Part shown: piece after piece, positions 63,810-64,000 of the stretch
How positions within the stretch are numbered: the stretch's first letter is position 1
How the letters are laid out: each line of letters begins with the position of its first letter
NCBI GenBank assembly: GCA_027592025.1
Contig: JAQCIQ010000007.1
Span: 23,600 to 87,599 of the forward strand
Direction of reading: 5' to 3'
DNA length: 64,000 nucleotides
Source of the DNA: Bacteroidota bacterium
Lineage (GTDB): Bacteria; Bacteroidota; Bacteroidia; Flavobacteriales; Flavobacteriaceae
The notes under the pieces: generated by a model
What the model saw: only the letters and a program-made list of their open reading frames with translations
Database searches by the model: none
Told to the model about the DNA's origin: nothing
Translations under genes and position numbers: made by a program

Positions 63810-64000
63810 CTATGAATTTGCCATTTGACAATCCTTTATTTTTAATTCCATCAACTTCAGGACTGATTTTTATGCTCGCAGGATTTATAATGTTGAAACT
63901 CCCACCAAAAAAAATAAACTCGCTTTATGGTTATAGAACAAGGAGTTCAATGAAAAATCAAGAAAGGTGGGATTTTTCTCAAAAATACTCTGCTATAGCA
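63806..64000 (+). CDS. SdpI family membrane protein, 3' end beyond the window
   Basis: The first 65 residues run to the window edge without a stop. One membrane helix (FLIPSTSGLIFMLAGFIML) is followed by the SdpI signature KINSLYGYRTRSSMKNQERW. SdpI protects Bacillus subtilis against the SdpC toxin; many cassette-borne homologues exist without SdpC. ATG 63806 overlaps the upstream stop; ATG 63812 is an alternative. With the DUF3784 gene it may form a two-component membrane immunity or signalling unit, which is speculation. Confidence 0.75.
   Translation, partial: MTMNLPFDNPLFLIPSTSGLIFMLAGFIMLKLPPKKINSLYGYRTRSSMKNQERWDFSQKYSAIA

Noticed and set aside
1..64000. CRISPR array or rRNA operon
   Set aside because: No regularly spaced short repeats and no rRNA-like sequence were seen anywhere in the window.

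Overview
The window looks like a chromosomal segment of a flavobacterium (phylum Bacteroidota), probably marine. The evidence is a type IX secretion (T9SS) C-terminal sorting domain on two large secreted proteases, SusC-like TonB-dependent receptor architecture, an ExbB/ExbD/ExbD cluster with an extra membrane protein, promoter matches to the Bacteroidota consensus (TTTG, 19 nt, TAnnTTTG), general absence of Shine-Dalgarno sequences, and moderately AT-rich DNA. No rRNA operon or CRISPR array was seen; there are two tRNA genes (Ser-GGA and Pro-GGG).

Positions 1-9800 are almost entirely minus-strand core genes: the TonB energising cluster (exbB, a small membrane protein, two exbD, then a truncated outer-membrane barrel gene), tRNA-Ser, asparaginase with a TatD nuclease, the 2-oxoglutarate dehydrogenase E1/E2 pair, and a polyprenyl synthetase. 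Positions 9870-16565 hold a TetR-controlled RND efflux operon with a visible operator and promoter, followed by aspS. Positions 18591-31400 carry tadA, two tandem T9SS-exported M36 metalloproteases, dgt, a beta-helix lipoprotein next to a TonB-dependent receptor, a GIY-YIG protein and a damaged OmpA-like gene. Positions 31577-42700 hold class Ia ribonucleotide reductase and a series of small membrane or redox genes (DUF3109, MarC, dCMP deaminase, HupE, DsbD, an ArsC-like phosphatase, a TSUP permease and a CorA transporter whose 5' end appears frameshifted). Positions 42822-50634 have two paralogous BNR/sortilin-type beta-propeller proteins around a PepSY membrane protein and a LolA-like protein. 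Positions 51845-55440 are a tightly overlapping polyamine operon (arginine decarboxylase, agmatinase, deoxyhypusine-synthase homologue, small acidic protein). Then come an AlkB-type hydroxylase, a GH109/Gfo-Idh-MocA protein and a GHMP kinase.

The last 4.6 kb (59426-64000) is the most interesting part. A tyrosine recombinase is followed by an att-like junction and a chain of at least three gene cassettes separated by two 132-nt stem-loop sites. The sites have equal geometry (20-nt arms, 72-nt loop). The terminal arm of each complete cassette is an exact reverse complement of the first 9-10 nt of the same cassette, not of its neighbour. That is the logic of integron attC sites after circular-cassette insertion. 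However, the recombinase appears to lack the IntI-specific insertion, carries an extra N-terminal domain and points in the same direction as the cassettes. I interpret this as an integron-like cassette system run by a non-canonical recombinase. The cargo is a propeller protein plus NlpC/P60 hydrolase, a small lipoprotein, and a DUF3784 plus SdpI membrane pair that runs off the window.

Two genes (OmpA-like and corA) show likely frameshifts; read-level checking is needed to separate real decay from sequencing error.
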